From Metallyticus violacea (Eukaryota > Arthropoda > Insecta > Mantodea > Metallyticidae): a stretch of 64,000 nucleotides of DNA. The notes beneath the pieces were generated by a model. That model was not told the DNA's origin and did not search any database. It saw only the letters and a list, made by a program, of their open reading frames with translations. The number at the start of each line of letters is the position of its first letter. The stretch's first letter is position 1. The stretch is from assembly GCA_030762175.1 (NCBI GenBank), contig CM060831.1:85216501-85280500 (forward strand), written 5' to 3'. The translations under genes and the position numbers were made by a program. Below are positions 20,365 through 32,964 of this stretch, in pieces.

Positions 20365-21789
20365 ATATAACGTGGAAGAGATAAAGATTTATTTAATATG
20401 TAAAGAAAAGTTCTTAATGTTTTCTTCAGAGTACTTGTTTTGTAGTATTCAGACGCTAAATGTATTTTTGGAAGTTCATTTTATTATATAGTTATTTTCT
20501 GGCATTGTATAAGTCATAAAACATTTCCATAAAGTATTTAAGCTTCGCAAAAGCTTATTACATGAATGGCATTTCAAGTTATCAACATAAGGCATTTCTT
20601 AGCTTTTTTTTTGTGGGTTATTCTAGATAAGCTATCAAATCGCACTATCTAGTTTGCAATCAGTTATGTAGGCATTTCCTCTAAATGCAGAAAAACATTG
20701 CAAAGTAAAAAGAAAACGCAAATTATATTTAACCGCGCTACGCAGGCGGATATTTCTGCACGTAAAACATCTAGCATATGAATACGTGTTTGTGTTTCAC
20801 AAAGTACAAACTGTGTTTCCATCGACAAAAATTTTGAACGTTTAAATAAACTGCGTCGATAGTAATTCTCATACACTTGTACGAGTTTATTTTCATAGAA
20901 AGTTGCGATACCGCCCTAGCATTTTACCGTACTTACGCCATTCACCGAGAGAGAGCATACAGTGCTTCTGTATTAGACCAAATCTTCTCCATGATTAAAA
21001 TCCTGCACCGCATAGTGTTGTAGTATGTTAGTGGCCTTACTTCGAGTCTCATTTTTATAATAATGCCCAAATTTCCCAAAAGGCCAGCGATTATTACATT
21101 AATTTACCTACATACAACATTTCTATTGCTCAATCATCACAGCATGCTATGATTGAAATAGTCATTGTTAATATTATCGAATATATTGTTGCATGCTACA
21201 TGTACATTAAAAAGTCACATGCAAAAGTTCTGAAAAGCATTACCTTCACGAGGATGTTTCATGCTTGAGGTGCACAGGAACTTATAAAAACAGAAACGAG
21301 TGAAAATCAGGTAGTTTGTCTGAGGAAACGCAAATTGAAATATAAGAAATACCATAAGAAGCATTTCGGTGTACTTCATTAATATGTGTATGTTCTTTGG
21401 AAAGTATTGGGCTAATGTATTACATAGACATTATTTGAGGAATTTAGTCATTCAATTCACTTACAAGGTTAATACCATCAACTTTTAACCTACTCATAGA
21501 AAAGCTTTCACTTTTAAAAATATGTAGCCTAATTGTAAATTGGACCAAAATATTTGTAATTTTACAGGAGCAAAACAAAAGACAGCTGTTATGAGCAGGT
21601 TTCTCTTTACCATTGCATAATGCAGTTTATCGAAGTAAGCTATGAGACATGCAGTAAATCAAGAAACAATCACATTTATTTACTGCGTTTATTTTATATG
21701 TAATACCTACAAATGTTTATGATGCAATTATAAATCAATTGGCAGTTGAATAAAATTACAAAAATTGCAACTTCCGTACTCGAAAAGGA
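20365..21789. other. AT-rich spacer, nothing recognised
   Basis: No exon, SINE or transposon ends seen in 1.4 kb. Some of this may be unrecognised old repeat. Confidence 0.4.
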
Positions 21790-23281
21790 AAAAGAGGTAA
21801 CCAGAAAAAATGGACCATTGGGGGTAGGGGTTAATCAAAAGCGAAAATGTTTTTAAAAAGTTAAAAATGGTCTAGCAGTCGCAAAAATTGTTTTTTCTCA
21901 ACACGGTATATTTCTTTAAAATAAATAATAGAAGTATTTTACAAAAATCAGGAGTTGGGGTACTCCTAAAAAACGAGCGAGGATTAAAGCGAAATATAAA
22001 AATCGCTCTAGCGACCGCAATTTAAAAAAATGGTAAAGGAAACTTGGTATATGCTATTGAAATAAAATAAGAAAAATATGTTTCGAAAATAAGCGAAATC
22101 GGACTTTAGAAAGGGGGGGGGGGTTACCTGAAGTTCAAAATTTAAAAATGGCTCTAGCCGCATTAATATTTCTTTTTTGTAATGAAGCTTCTCATATACC
22201 ATTTAAATAAAATAAAAAACATATTTTCTGAAAATCAAGGAAATCCATTCATTAGAAGTGGGGATTTACCTAAAGCTCGAAATATTAAAATCACTCTAAA
22301 AGCACCAATATTTATTTTTTCATAACAAAGCTCATCATATACCATTTAAATCAAATAAAAAAATAATCTCATAAAATCAGTGAAATCAGAATATTAGGAG
22401 GGCAGTTCACCTAAAACCCAAATTTTAAAAATTACTTTAACGGCACCAATATTTGCTTTTTCACAACGAAACTATTTATATATCATTTAAATAAAACAAG
22501 AAAAATATTTTCTGAAAACTATGAAAATCGGGTCATTAGTAGTGGGGATTTACCTGAAACCCAAAATTTAAAAATTGCTCTAGCGGCACCAATATTTGTT
22601 TCTTCACAATAAAATTAAGTACATACCATTTAAATAAAAGAAGGAAAAAAAATAGTTACCGAAAGTTAACGAAATCGGACCATTAGTAGTAGAGTACACT
22701 TAAAAACTAAAATTTAAAAACCGCTCTTGCGTTTGATTGTCTGTATATTGTTTTAAAATAAAAGGACAAATTCATTCAGCATATAAACTGCATTTATAAC
22801 GATACATATGTTTTATATTTAATAAAAACATCGTCATGAAGATAGCAAATGTGAAATATTAATCTAATATGTGTTTGAGAACTATATTTGAATGTAAGAG
22901 CGCTCTGTCATAACGTTCAGTAAATGTTTTGTTACATGTTTTTACTACAATAACATCTAAATAAAATTTCAAAGCCAATGAAAATCGATGAAACTTTCGA
23001 TTGGTTCTGTTGATTGTGTGTAGTTACTTAGTACATTGTAATTGTTTTTAATTTTATTGGAGCATATGAACATCATCTTCTAAAACACGTAATGTAACTC
23101 GAAATTTTCAGTCATTTTTCTCTATTTTAGGGAATGTAAAGACGATATTAAGGGCTCAGTTCATAAACATGGTTACATTTGAAAATGTTTAAAAATACTC
23201 ACACAGTATATATTTATCTCTCAGTGAATATGTATTTCATTTAATTATTAGTATGCTATTAATTTTTGTGGTTCAATCTCA

Positions 23282-23343
<62 letters not shown>

Positions 23344-23460
23344 TGGTTTCTCTTTTGTAATACTTATAGATTGCAAGAATTCGAATTTTTTTCCCCTAAT
23401 ACCATCTATCACTTATTTCATTAATTAATAAGGCCTTAATTTCTATGATAAATTCCTAAA
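21790..23460 (+). repeat. Long repeat A: tandem ~144-bp units followed by a unique tail
   Basis: The first part (about 21790-22740) consists of seven diverged units. Landmarks TTAGNAGNGGGG, ACCTNAAACCCAAAATTTAA, GCTCTAGCGGCACCAATATTT and CATACCATTTAAATAAAA recur in each. Unit starts at 22107, 22253, 22395, 22537 and 22684 give spacings of 142-147 bp. The second part (about 22745-23460) is single-copy sequence that runs parallel to 36620-37740: ATTCATTCAGCATATAAACT, TCGTCATGAAGATAGCAAAT, AAGGGCTCAG.TCATAAACAT, TTTCTCTTTTGTAATACTTA. No protein is encoded. I do not recognise the family. Confidence 0.85.
23284..23342. repeat. (AAT)n microsatellite inside long repeat A
   Basis: 59 bases of pure AAT. 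In long repeat B the same place has a few AAT units followed by a 575-bp extra segment. Confidence 0.95.
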
Positions 23461-24571
23461 TTTGTTAAAGGACTTATGAGCAACCTCTGTTGGATACAAT
23501 AGGGCGGTAATCAACTGTGGTTCTAGGCCATATCCTTCACGTCCAAAAAGGCGGCCTTTTTAATCCAATAACAGCATACAGAATTTTGAATTTTTATATA
23601 TTCTATTGTGATGCTCTGATCCTAACCAGTTAGCCTGAACATTTGTATTTATTCATTGCATGTAACTTGAACATTTGTGCTAGTGTAATATTTTCTGTTA
23701 ATGTATTCGTCACCATGTTGCATATATTTCGGAATACAATCAAATACACCAATAACACTTAAAAAAGTAAATTTCTTAAACTACTCATTTTTTTGTAACA
23801 ACGACATTATGTGATGACGACGCTATTCCCTATGCTTTGATGACACCCCTTTCTTCTGCTGATTCTGCATCGGTCATATACTTGATCAAAATCTTCAACC
23901 TGTTACACAGCTTTCCTCTGTGTCTGGCTGAAAACAAGACGTAATGCATTTAACATTTTCTTCATTGAACCTATGAGCTTTATGGATATCTGAATGAGAC
24001 CACTGCGCAACCTGTTGACACCAGCCATGAAGAAAAACTGTAACTAGTTCCAAGTTTTACGGGCTCATATCAGCATTGCCGGGCCAATGAGGAAGTAATC
24101 CCCATTCCATCTTTTTCAGAACGTTGTACGGGCTATCGTGTTATCTTTCGGAAGGAGCATATTGGGCCTCTTTAGGCCACCATTGTGCACAGAATTCCAA
24201 CAGAAACCGCCTGTATATACTCTGTTAAGGTAATATTCCTTGAGGTATATATATTTAATCTAGCGATGCTCCAATGCATTATTCTGTATCTGAAATGGTT
24301 TTCCAAAATATATACAAAAAATCATTGCAGCTGCAATTGCCTCTTCATTTGATAGAAAATGCTGACTAGCGAGCAATAGTTGAGAGCAGATGGAGGTCAG
24401 AGATAGACAAATTTACAGAGTAAGATGGGTGATCCAACAATTTATTCTTCAAAAATCGAAAATTTCTCGTCTTTAAAACACTTTTTGAGCAGATGCACAA
24501 TCTTGTAACAATTTTTATTTTACTTGTGTAAATTGAATTTTTGTTAAATTTTTATCTAGTTGTTTAAAGGA
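23461..24571. other. Spacer, nothing recognised
   Basis: No supported features in this stretch. Confidence 0.4.
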
Positions 24572-24843
24572 TTTTTTTTATTTATTTACGGACGCTCTTG
24601 AACATCTCAGGTCATCAGCGTTTCATTCTATTCAGGGCGAGAAACGGCCGACAAATTTTTTGCTCAGAGGCCTCTTCTTTCAGGCTGGAGGTTCTTTTTC
24701 GTGCCGTAAATGTACGACACGGTTTAACTTCCCTTCCGAAAGAAGCCATACTTAGGAATTTTACGCCCGAAAAAATCCATCGGTGGTGGCCAGGATCGAA
24801 CCCGCGATCTTGGGTTTAGGAGGCATGTGTGGTTACCACAATA
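24572..24843 (-). repeat. SINE1 copy, 5'-truncated, perfect target duplication
   Basis: Read on the minus strand the element starts at TATTGTGGTAACCACACATG (start of the head missing). It has the B box GCGGGTTCGATCCTGGCC, the body and the GTAAATAAATAAAAAAA tail. It is flanked by an exact 10-base duplication, GTTTAAAGGA, at 24562-24571 and 24844-24853. That proves target-primed insertion and fixes the borders. Confidence 0.93.
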
Positions 24844-24853
24844 GTTTAAAGGA

Positions 24854-26449
24854 CTGGAATAATAGTCTCGGGTTATGGTTTTATCCGTATGAAGACAATC
24901 AATTAGCAAAATATGTTTAGCGTCTCAAAAGGTTGACGTTCTTGCAGATGGAACCAACTTGATCTTCTTTGGCTTCTGTTTCGATTCCAGTATAGATGGA
25001 GAGCGTAACCTTATCAACAGTTACAAGCCAATGTATAAATGGGTTCTATTGCTGTTAAAATTCTCCAAACTGTTGGGATACTTTCATATGAAGGTATGTT
25101 TTATTTGTTGCTAGCAAGCGAGTCATTCATCTTGCGCAAAACTTGTTTTTCTTCATGCAATGCTTCACATAAAATATTATATAGACTTTTCTTTCAATAC
25201 CTATAGCGTCAACAATTTCATATCTTTTTACTCTCGATTATCTAACACCATATAATAAATTTGCAGGATGAAGCAGGAAAGAAGGAGACAACTTCATATA
25301 TCGATCGCGGAAAACAGGATAAGCGCAAGAACGACAAAACGGTAAACTGTGCTACATATGCAGCTGCATAACGTAATATCATTTCTTCCGTCATTTGCAT
25401 CTGATTGTATCACATACGAATGTTGCTACCAGTAGGAGCGTTGAGACCAAATCTTCTCCTATACGCCCTCTGAACTGGATTTTGTTTCGCGAAATCCAAG
25501 ACATAAAACGGTTTTTGCACGCAAGCTGTTTTAGTTTATTTATTTCGTTACCATGATTACAAAACATAATCTGCGCATGTAGAATTGAAACTTTCACAGT
25601 TACTCTTCAATTAAGTTATGATTCAAAATTATATTGTATACCGCAGAGAAAAAAATGTAAGTTTAAAACCGTTATAATCATTTGTGTACATCTTGTTCTT
25701 GCATGTTATAGTATGTAAATTTACGTTGTAAATTATCTTTTCCATTAGTATTGTAATTGAAAGTTATTCTTCGCTCAGAAATTTCAAAATTAGTGCCAAG
25801 AAATGTGTAATTTTTAAAATTACAACACTGCGTCTAATACTTCCTCTATCATTGGTTATTGCTTATGTCAGTGACTTTAAACAACAAAGAAATATGGCGG
25901 ACCCATATAATCTTTTAGAATAACAACGGTTAAAGTTACAAACTCCACATTAAATATCCGTAAAGAGTTTAACGTATCACAGCGCAAATATCAGGAGGCA
26001 TCCGTTTGATGAATCATCGGATGCATTTTAAAGAATTTGAATTACAGCCATGTTCTTTTGAAATCAAATGTGTCATACAAGTGAGTAGGTAGAGGAAATG
26101 TGGGCCTTGCTCCAGGGTAAGAATAGCTTTAACTCATATCTAACAGTAGAGCAGTTTGTAACGAAAATACCATTGCAGCATATTGCAGTGCCATAATTAT
26201 GGCTTAGCTTGGCGCTATTTAAGAACAATAAAAAGCAGTATACTAGCAATAGTCACTAAAGCTAGAAGTATAGAGTAGTAACAAAATTAGTAATGGGCTT
26301 TTATTGTGGCAATTTCAAAACACACTACTATAAGTACAAATATCGCACGAACCTTTCGACCATACATACATAGTAATACCGTCCTTTTAACAAACAAAAT
26401 ATACAATAGTAAACGGTAACATTAAATGCTATGATTAACTTTGTATATA
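24854..26449. other. Spacer, nothing recognised
   Basis: AT-rich; no gene or known repeat seen. Confidence 0.4.
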
Positions 26450-27296
26450 CAGAGGGTGCCAAATATGTATACACATTTCAAACAAAGAAAAAACTGTTTA
26501 ACATAACAAAACTGAATTTACACAATCAGAAAATGATGAGCACTAAACATTTTAGACTTTTACAGTTACAACAATTGCTCAAAATGCCCACCATCGACGT
26601 CGATACACTTCTGAGTACGTTGAACTACTGATTGAGCAACGTTTGCGAAAGTGTCCTCAGCACATGCCGTTTCAATTTCTTCCCGAAGTGCTGTCAGTGT
26701 AGCTGGTTTTGTACGGTATACAACATCCTTAATAGTTCCCCATAGGTAGAAGTCCAACGGAGATAGATCCGGAGAACGCGGTGGAAACTCAATTGAACCT
26801 CTTCGTCCTATTCAGTGCCATGGATCCAGTGCGCGGGGCTTGTTGCTGTGCGAGGTCTCCCTTGTGAACATCGCATATGGTACTGTGAGTCTCAAATTGG
26901 TCTCGAATGCGTGCAATTGTTACTCGCGTTGGCGGTTCTGTTCTGTACACACGTCTCCATTGCCTTTGAACTTCAACAACATTCTCCGTTTTCCAATACC
27001 ACCTAAAAATTGCTTTCCGCAGTTCAAACGATAATCATGGCTCCATTTTGCTGTAGCAACGCTAGCATAACGAAATGTGAGTCACATCTGTTTACAGAAC
27101 ATCATACGACAATCTTGGCTTCATTTGTTCATTGTTGATTTATCTGTCACGTAACAACGCTATCATAATGTATGTGAGTCACATCTATTTACAGAACATC
27201 ATACTACACATTATTGTTCTTTTTCGGTTCAACTTTGAAATATATTAAATAGATATCTACTGTGAAAGTGTGTACACATTTTTTGCACGTTTGGTA
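26450..27296 (-). mobile_element. Deleted Tc1/mariner-superfamily element
   Basis: The left end CAGAGGGTGCCAAATATG follows a TA. Its inner part (TATACACATTTC) is matched in inverted form near the right end (AAAGTGTGTACACATTTTTT, GTTTGGTATAC). The right end has lost its outermost bases. At about 850 bp it is too short for an autonomous copy. The C-terminal part of a transposase is recognisable inside. Confidence 0.65.
26566..26830 (-). pseudogene. Tc1/mariner-like transposase, C-terminal remnant
   Basis: The minus strand reads IGRRGSIEFPPRSPDLSPLD and then FYLWGTIKDVVYRTKPATLT, ALREEIETACA and VVQRTQKCIDVDGGHFEQLL, ending at TAG 26563-26565. The SPDLSPLDFYLWG block is the region of the third catalytic acidic residue in this superfamily. 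A family of this type recurs in insect genomes, often annotated as Tc3-like. A stop upstream of IGRRG and the absence of the DNA-binding half make it a dead remnant. Confidence 0.75.
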
Positions 27297-27308
27297 TACA
27301 TATATTAA

Positions 27309-27592
27309 TTTTTTTATTAGTGCTTAACGCCCCATTTTACTGCTGAGGCACCACTGGCGGTGGCGGTGGATATTGTTATATGAAATGAAATGGTAAATTG
27401 GGAAAGAATTTTTTTTAAAAGGAAGGAAGCGTTCCAGGCCTAATTTTAGGGTACCTCCCCGACATTTGCCATTTATGAGGACTGAAGAAAATCTGGAAAA
27501 AACCAGTCAGGGAGAATGGTCGTGGTGGGAATCGAATTCCAGATCTCTCGCTCACGAGTCCGCTCCATAACGACCTCGGCCACCCGTGGCGG
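27309..27592 (-). repeat. SINE2 copy with 12-bp target duplication
   Basis: Read on the minus strand: head CGCCACGGGTGGCCGAGGTC (A box), B box GGAATTCGATTCCCACC, body GGAGGTACCCTAAAATTAGG, and tail with GGGGCGTTAAGCAC and an AT-rich end. The flanks TACATATATTAA (27297-27308) and TACATACATTAA (27593-27604) differ by one base, so the borders are well fixed. It lies between the end of the deleted Tc1/mariner element and the LINE. Confidence 0.9.
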
Positions 27593-27597
27593 TACAT

Positions 27598-30170
27598 ACA
27601 TTAAGACCATACTTACTTAACACCTTTTCTATGAATATTTTATATAAACATACTAACCTTATCACTGAATCCCCCTTTCCTTTATTCACCCCCACCTCCG
27701 AACTCCTCTCCTCTCTATAGCCATTAACCCTCAACTCTTTAGAGGCCCCACAATTAGCCTTACCGCTCCCTACTTGTAGCACCCGTTTTAGAAAATGCGT
27801 TTATACCTGATTAAGTTCCTCTCTGTTATCCCATCCGTAAATTTCGGCCCCGTACGCCATAGTTGACAACAACTGCCCTTACACCATCTCCCCCTTAACC
27901 ATCTCCATTGTTCTCAACGGTGTTTCCGGTACTTTTAACAAAATATTTAATGGTTCCATGCTCTTAATTATGGACTTGCATTTTGTGATACCTAAGTGTT
28001 TTGTCCAACTAAAGTGACCCACAAATTCTTCACGTTTTCTAATGCCTGACCTGCATATTCCCACCTCTCTTTTCTGCTGCACACCGCACTGTTCCTGAAT
28101 GTCATGGTTTTACTCTTCTTGTCAATGAATATCATTCCTCGTAGCTAACAATACACCTCTGAGTAGTCTAGTTCCCTTCGCAGACCGTCAATTGTGTGGA
28201 TATCAATATCAGATCATCCGCATAAAGGAGAGCATGGATATGCCTCCTATATTCGGGGCAGCAGTTTCTGCAACACACATATTCTCCGGTATGTCGTTTA
28301 CAAACAAATTGAAAAGGAAGAATGATAGGTTACAGCCTTGCCTAGCTCCCCTCCGTGTTATTTATTACACTTTTTGAAACTTTATTAGGATCAAATTGTA
28401 CATAGAAATTTACCTTACTATATATTGATTCTAATGCCTTGATCATTTTACCCGATACCCTTTTCGTCGATAATTTACTCCAAAGGTCTTGTCATTTTAC
28501 GGAATTAGACAGACGCTTTTCAAAAATCTAAGAAGGATACAGTGCAGTTTTCCTCTCTTTTCTGTGTTTGTCTCGCTCTCATTGTGTCTAAAACAAAAAC
28601 ATTTTCTACAGTGCTATATCCTTCCCTAAAACCCGCTTGGACTTTTGAAAGTGTGTTGTAATCTACTACTGATTGCCTAATTCTCTCATATAAATTTTTT
28701 TCTATAACATTTTCCCACTTTTGGGAGAAGTGTAACCCCCTATAATTATACGGTAAATTTGAACTTCCATTTTTAAATATTTGACACATAATTGCCGCTG
28801 TTCATTCCTTTGGATAGCCCCCCCCCCCCTCTGAAAATCATTCATTATTGTCATCACATCTATACATTTTGCACGTCTTAAACTCTCCTTAAATAGTTCT
28901 GACGGAAGTCCGCCGAACCCAAGTGCCTTATTGTTCTTCAAGCCTTTTATTGTTTTAATTATTTCCCCTTTCATAATGTCTCTATCCATAATTTAAATTT
29001 TTGGTCTTCTTAATAGTTGCATCTCATTTAATGCTGCCCCCTGCCAGTTTTCCCTTCCCCCGATATACTTCTTGGAAATGATTTCTCCACTGCTCTGAGG
29101 TTATGCAGTTATGAATACAAGGTCCCTTCCTCGCCCTTTTCATATCCTCCAAACACCTGCCCGCGTTGATGCTGCCTCTGTATGCTCTCCCACTAATTTG
29201 CATTTCCACACCTGCACTTTACAAACCAGCAGCTCTTTGTATTGTTTCCGTGACACTGTGAACATCTGCCTTTTTCCGTTGCTTATCATCTTTCTAAATA
29301 TTTTAAGTGCCACGCTGCATTCTCTATCAAACCCATTTTTTCTATATTTTATTTTCATCTCACTTCCCGCCTCTTGTACTGCAGATGTCATCAGGTGTAC
29401 CATGCATACTCGGTGGCTCCCAATTTTTCTGTAAGTCGTTGCTTTTATTTCTCTCCCTTTCTCTCGACCTGTAACAGTCTCTCTACATCTGTGCTAACTC
29501 TTTCTTACTGCTATTCGTATAGTTAAAGGAAAATGACATGAATCTGCCCTATCCCCTACCCAGAAGTTTCTGGTATGTGGTCATATCAAAAATTCAATTT
29601 ATATACTCAACTACACTTGTCCCATTGACATTTATAAATGTTAAATCCCCATTTTGACCCTGTCCATGTTTATCATTCAAATTTTCAGACCAGTGCATCA
29701 CAAAACGTAAGTAGCATTTATTACTCATCTTGATTTCTCCTCCCCCTCCACCGATGGCTAGGGAAACATATACCTCCCTATTCTTGCATTGAAATCTCCA
29801 AGTATTACCACCATTGTACTGGGAATATGTTTGTTACAAGTCCGCTACTCTTTCTGTCATGTCCTCAAGAAAAGACCTGTTACAATATTTGGAAGCCGTT
29901 GGTGCATTATAGACACTTATAATTAAAGTATCTAGCTCTTCTATAACTCAATAACTGCAGAGCGTTCCCTGCATATGAACATCATCCTACTTCTTTCCTA
30001 ATTAATATTGATAATCCACGCAGTAACTTTTCGCTCATCTCCCTAACTCTACTGCTCTTACTAAAACAATGATCTAACTTATCATTTGACCAAACCAAGT
30101 CTGACAACCATAATATATCAAATATACTGACAAAGCTGAAGCAGGCTGGCACTATGCTTCGGGGTTAGAA
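27598..30170 (-). mobile_element. APE-endonuclease non-LTR retrotransposon (LINE) relic
   Basis: The minus strand shows, in order, an exonuclease/endonuclease domain and a reverse transcriptase. About 30170-29540: LIISVYNAPTASKYCN; LGDFNARIG by frame change near 29790-29765; NGDLTFINVNGTSVVEYIN. About 28990-28090: MKGEIIKTIKGLKNNKALGF.GLPSELFKE; LYERIRQSVVDYN; VQAGFREGYSTVENVFVLDT; FLDFRKAF; HALLYADDLILIS (the RT catalytic ADD, about 28240-28200). A C-terminal region follows (RVLQVGSGKANCGASKELRV, 27790-27720). LGDFNARIG is the signature of apurinic-like endonucleases. Many stops and frameshifts make it inactive. The 3' end is lost at the SINE/mariner junction near 27598. Clade (CR1, Jockey, I) not decided. 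Confidence 0.82.
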
Positions 30171-31057
30171 AGTATTTGCACATTGAACACAATATATATT
30201 TTATTGTGTTTTGATATTATAAATATTTTGTATGTTGTATATACAATATTGTGTGTTATTTATGGTTTGTACTGAAATAGATTGCAAAGAATGTGAGAAT
30301 ATAATATTAATTTTCATTTTAATCCCTAACTGTTATGAATTGTTGCAATAGACTCCAGAATAGGAGCATATATACAATATATAATAAAAATTAAAAATAA
30401 AGTAACTCTTGGAACAAAAATAACAAAAACTAGAGAACCAGGAATAGATAAAACATTTAAATATCCATACAATTTTCGCTAATGCTGTATATATGATTCT
30501 ATTGCACATAAAAACGAATATTTTATGTAAAGTATGTATTAATTCAAAATACGTGTAAATTATTTATTTATTTATAATATATTACTTATATAGATATATA
30601 CATTTTATTGCTCAATTACATGAAATCGGCAATTGTGTAGAACAATTTAATTTGAAGTTTGTTAGCTACAAGCATTCAACAGTGAATAATGCAGGTTCGA
30701 CAACTTTTTTTGACTTGCCTATCTCTCACCCCGCCATGCGCAGTAAAAATACTGTTAAATACGTAGATATAGTAAAAAAAAAAAACAGTTAACTTGTTTT
30801 ACGAGATCATAACTTTCGCTTGTTATCCTTATTCAAAAGCTTAAATTTTCTTAAGCTGCAGAATAGTTTACGATACTTTTATTTTACTTAATTGTACTAC
30901 AGCGACACTATTATTCATAGTAATACAACATAAATACTTCAATTTATAGGCATCTCTACTTTGAACCATAGTTTTCGTCGTAGATGTTATCATGAATGCT
31001 GCCCTGAAACCCATTTGATTGTGAATATACTTATATGAATATTAAAATGATTTATAC
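30171..31057. other. AT-rich spacer, nothing recognised
   Basis: No features supported; strongly AT-rich. Confidence 0.4.
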
Positions 31058-31305
31058 TACTACGGGTGGCCGAGGTCATAAAGTTATAAGGCCATTAAGG
31101 CGCGGACTCGTGAAGGAGATATCTGGGGTTCGAATCCTACCAGGACTGTACTCCCTGACTGAGGTTTTTTCCAGGTTTTCCTCAGTCCTGGTAAAATGGC
31201 ATATGCTGGAGATGTACTCTAAACTTAGGCTTGTAACGCTTCCTTTCTTTAAAAAAAATCCTATCCCAGTTTATTATTTCATCTCATACATCGCGTTAAA
31301 CACTA
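31058..31305 (+). repeat. SINE2 copy with internal 3' deletion
   Basis: Head TACGGGTGGCCGAGGTCATA, B box GGGGTTCGAATCCTACC, body CTGACTGAGGTTTTTTCCAG and CTTAGGCTTGTAACGCTTCC. The copy then jumps from TCTCATACATC to GCGTTAAACAC, omitting the CAGTGTCCACCGCCTG part seen in others. TTAAAATGATTTAT before it and a similar sequence after it may be the target duplication. Confidence 0.88.
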
Positions 31306-32964
31306 TTTAAAAATGTTTTATTTTTTCAATTTTTAATGTATTACTTTTTTTTTCTCCGTTTCCGCTTGTTACTTGCTTCATCTGTTTCCAGCAGTACGTT
31401 ACCTTCGAGATTAAATATTTATTTTTACCTCCTTCACTTGTCTTCTGCCTTTGAACAAAATCAGCTATATTTACCAAATCAATGTAAATATCGATAGTAG
31501 ACAAAATGCTGAAAATTGTGGTCAATGCTGTTAATTGCATGGGTTTGTTAATTTGATTCGTTGTAGTTACATTGTTTATTACAACGTTTATTGATGTTAG
31601 TTTTTTTATTAAGTTGTGATTTAGTGAAATCACACCAAGAACTTGTTTAATAGAAAGTGTTTAAAAAATATTCTCTTGCATGTCTTAATTAAGGGTGGTG
31701 TCCACGTTCACATTTCCTAAATAGCAGCAATTAATGGAGCAGTGGATTAAGAGTATACATCGTGCAAAGTTTTTAATTTAATGATGAAACTGTAGCGCGT
31801 ATTAAACATTTCGTACCAAAATTTGTGGTTAGGAAGAACTTTTTCCAGTGCAATTTTCCCTAATCTAACATTGTATGTGAGTTAGTTATGAAGGGACAAA
31901 TCCGGAAGAATGTATGAATCGGGTTTGGAGCGAGATGAAGAGCGTTGAAATGAATGGTGTTAGCAGGATGTTGTGTTTTAACCCCTTTGCAAGCGAGGTT
32001 AAGACAAGACAAGTACACCCATTTATAACTATGTCAAGGAAGACTATAGCCATTTTATTAAAATAGACGATGATAAATATGGTGCTGTCCCAACTATGTC
32101 GATTAGTTTTAAGATGCTCAGTAATTTGGAAGTTCCAGTATTTTATAAAAAATTGTCCTAGCCTGTGGAGAGGCTTATAATTAATACTATCTTATATTTT
32201 GTTTACGAGAAATATTGTTAGTAAACAATTTCAGATTTTTAAAGCAATCAAAATATTTTCTAATGATAAATAACGCCATCTTGTAAACGTAATAATGCGT
32301 AAAAGTTCCGTGTTTGTTATTAGGGCGACTGCGGCCGTCATTTTTCCGCATTGAGTTGTGGTAAATGTAGTCTGTCTTGCGTTGAAGAAAACACAAGCGG
32401 TTTCTAACCTATCTAAATGTGTGCCACTATTTAAGTGTTTTTATCTGTTTCTACTTCATTTATTTTTTATTTGATTTATACATGTATACATTCTTATTCT
32501 TGTGTTTGTTTGTTTACCTTATAATTGTAAAATAATGGTTTAGTTCTGAACGGAATTATTTGTAACCATGGTTTATCCTTGCCTTATTATCTTTGTTGCA
32601 TCAGAGTCGATTGCGCCTTAAGGTGGATGTTTTTATTATTGCTTGCATTATCCACTGTAGCTTATAATATTTCACTGGTCAAAAAAAAACAAAAAAAACT
32701 TCCCTTTTCATTTTTCCACCTGGATATATGTAATATGAATGTAATATGAATGCTCTGAATTCAAATATGCCTTCAGTTTCGCTCCATTGAGCTAGGTTTT
32801 AAAATAAAATCACGTCAAATGTAATAGTGTACTTATATTTTTGATGAAATGTTATTAAGTTCTAAGACAAAGCTGTTTTGGTAGGTTTCGTTTTGACTTA
32901 AATATTAATGAATATGTTGAACAGGGAACTGTTTGTCAATAATTATGAATTTATAAACTTGTTT
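31306..32964. other. Spacer with one weak coding-like stretch (31880-32068, +)
   Basis: At 31880-32068 a plus-strand frame reads YEGTNPEECMNRVWSEMKSV, MNGVSRMLCFNPFASEVKTR and VHPFITMSRKTIAILLK before TAG. It has no ATG start and no family I recognise. It may be a relic or chance. The rest of the interval is AT-rich with nothing supported. Confidence 0.25.
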
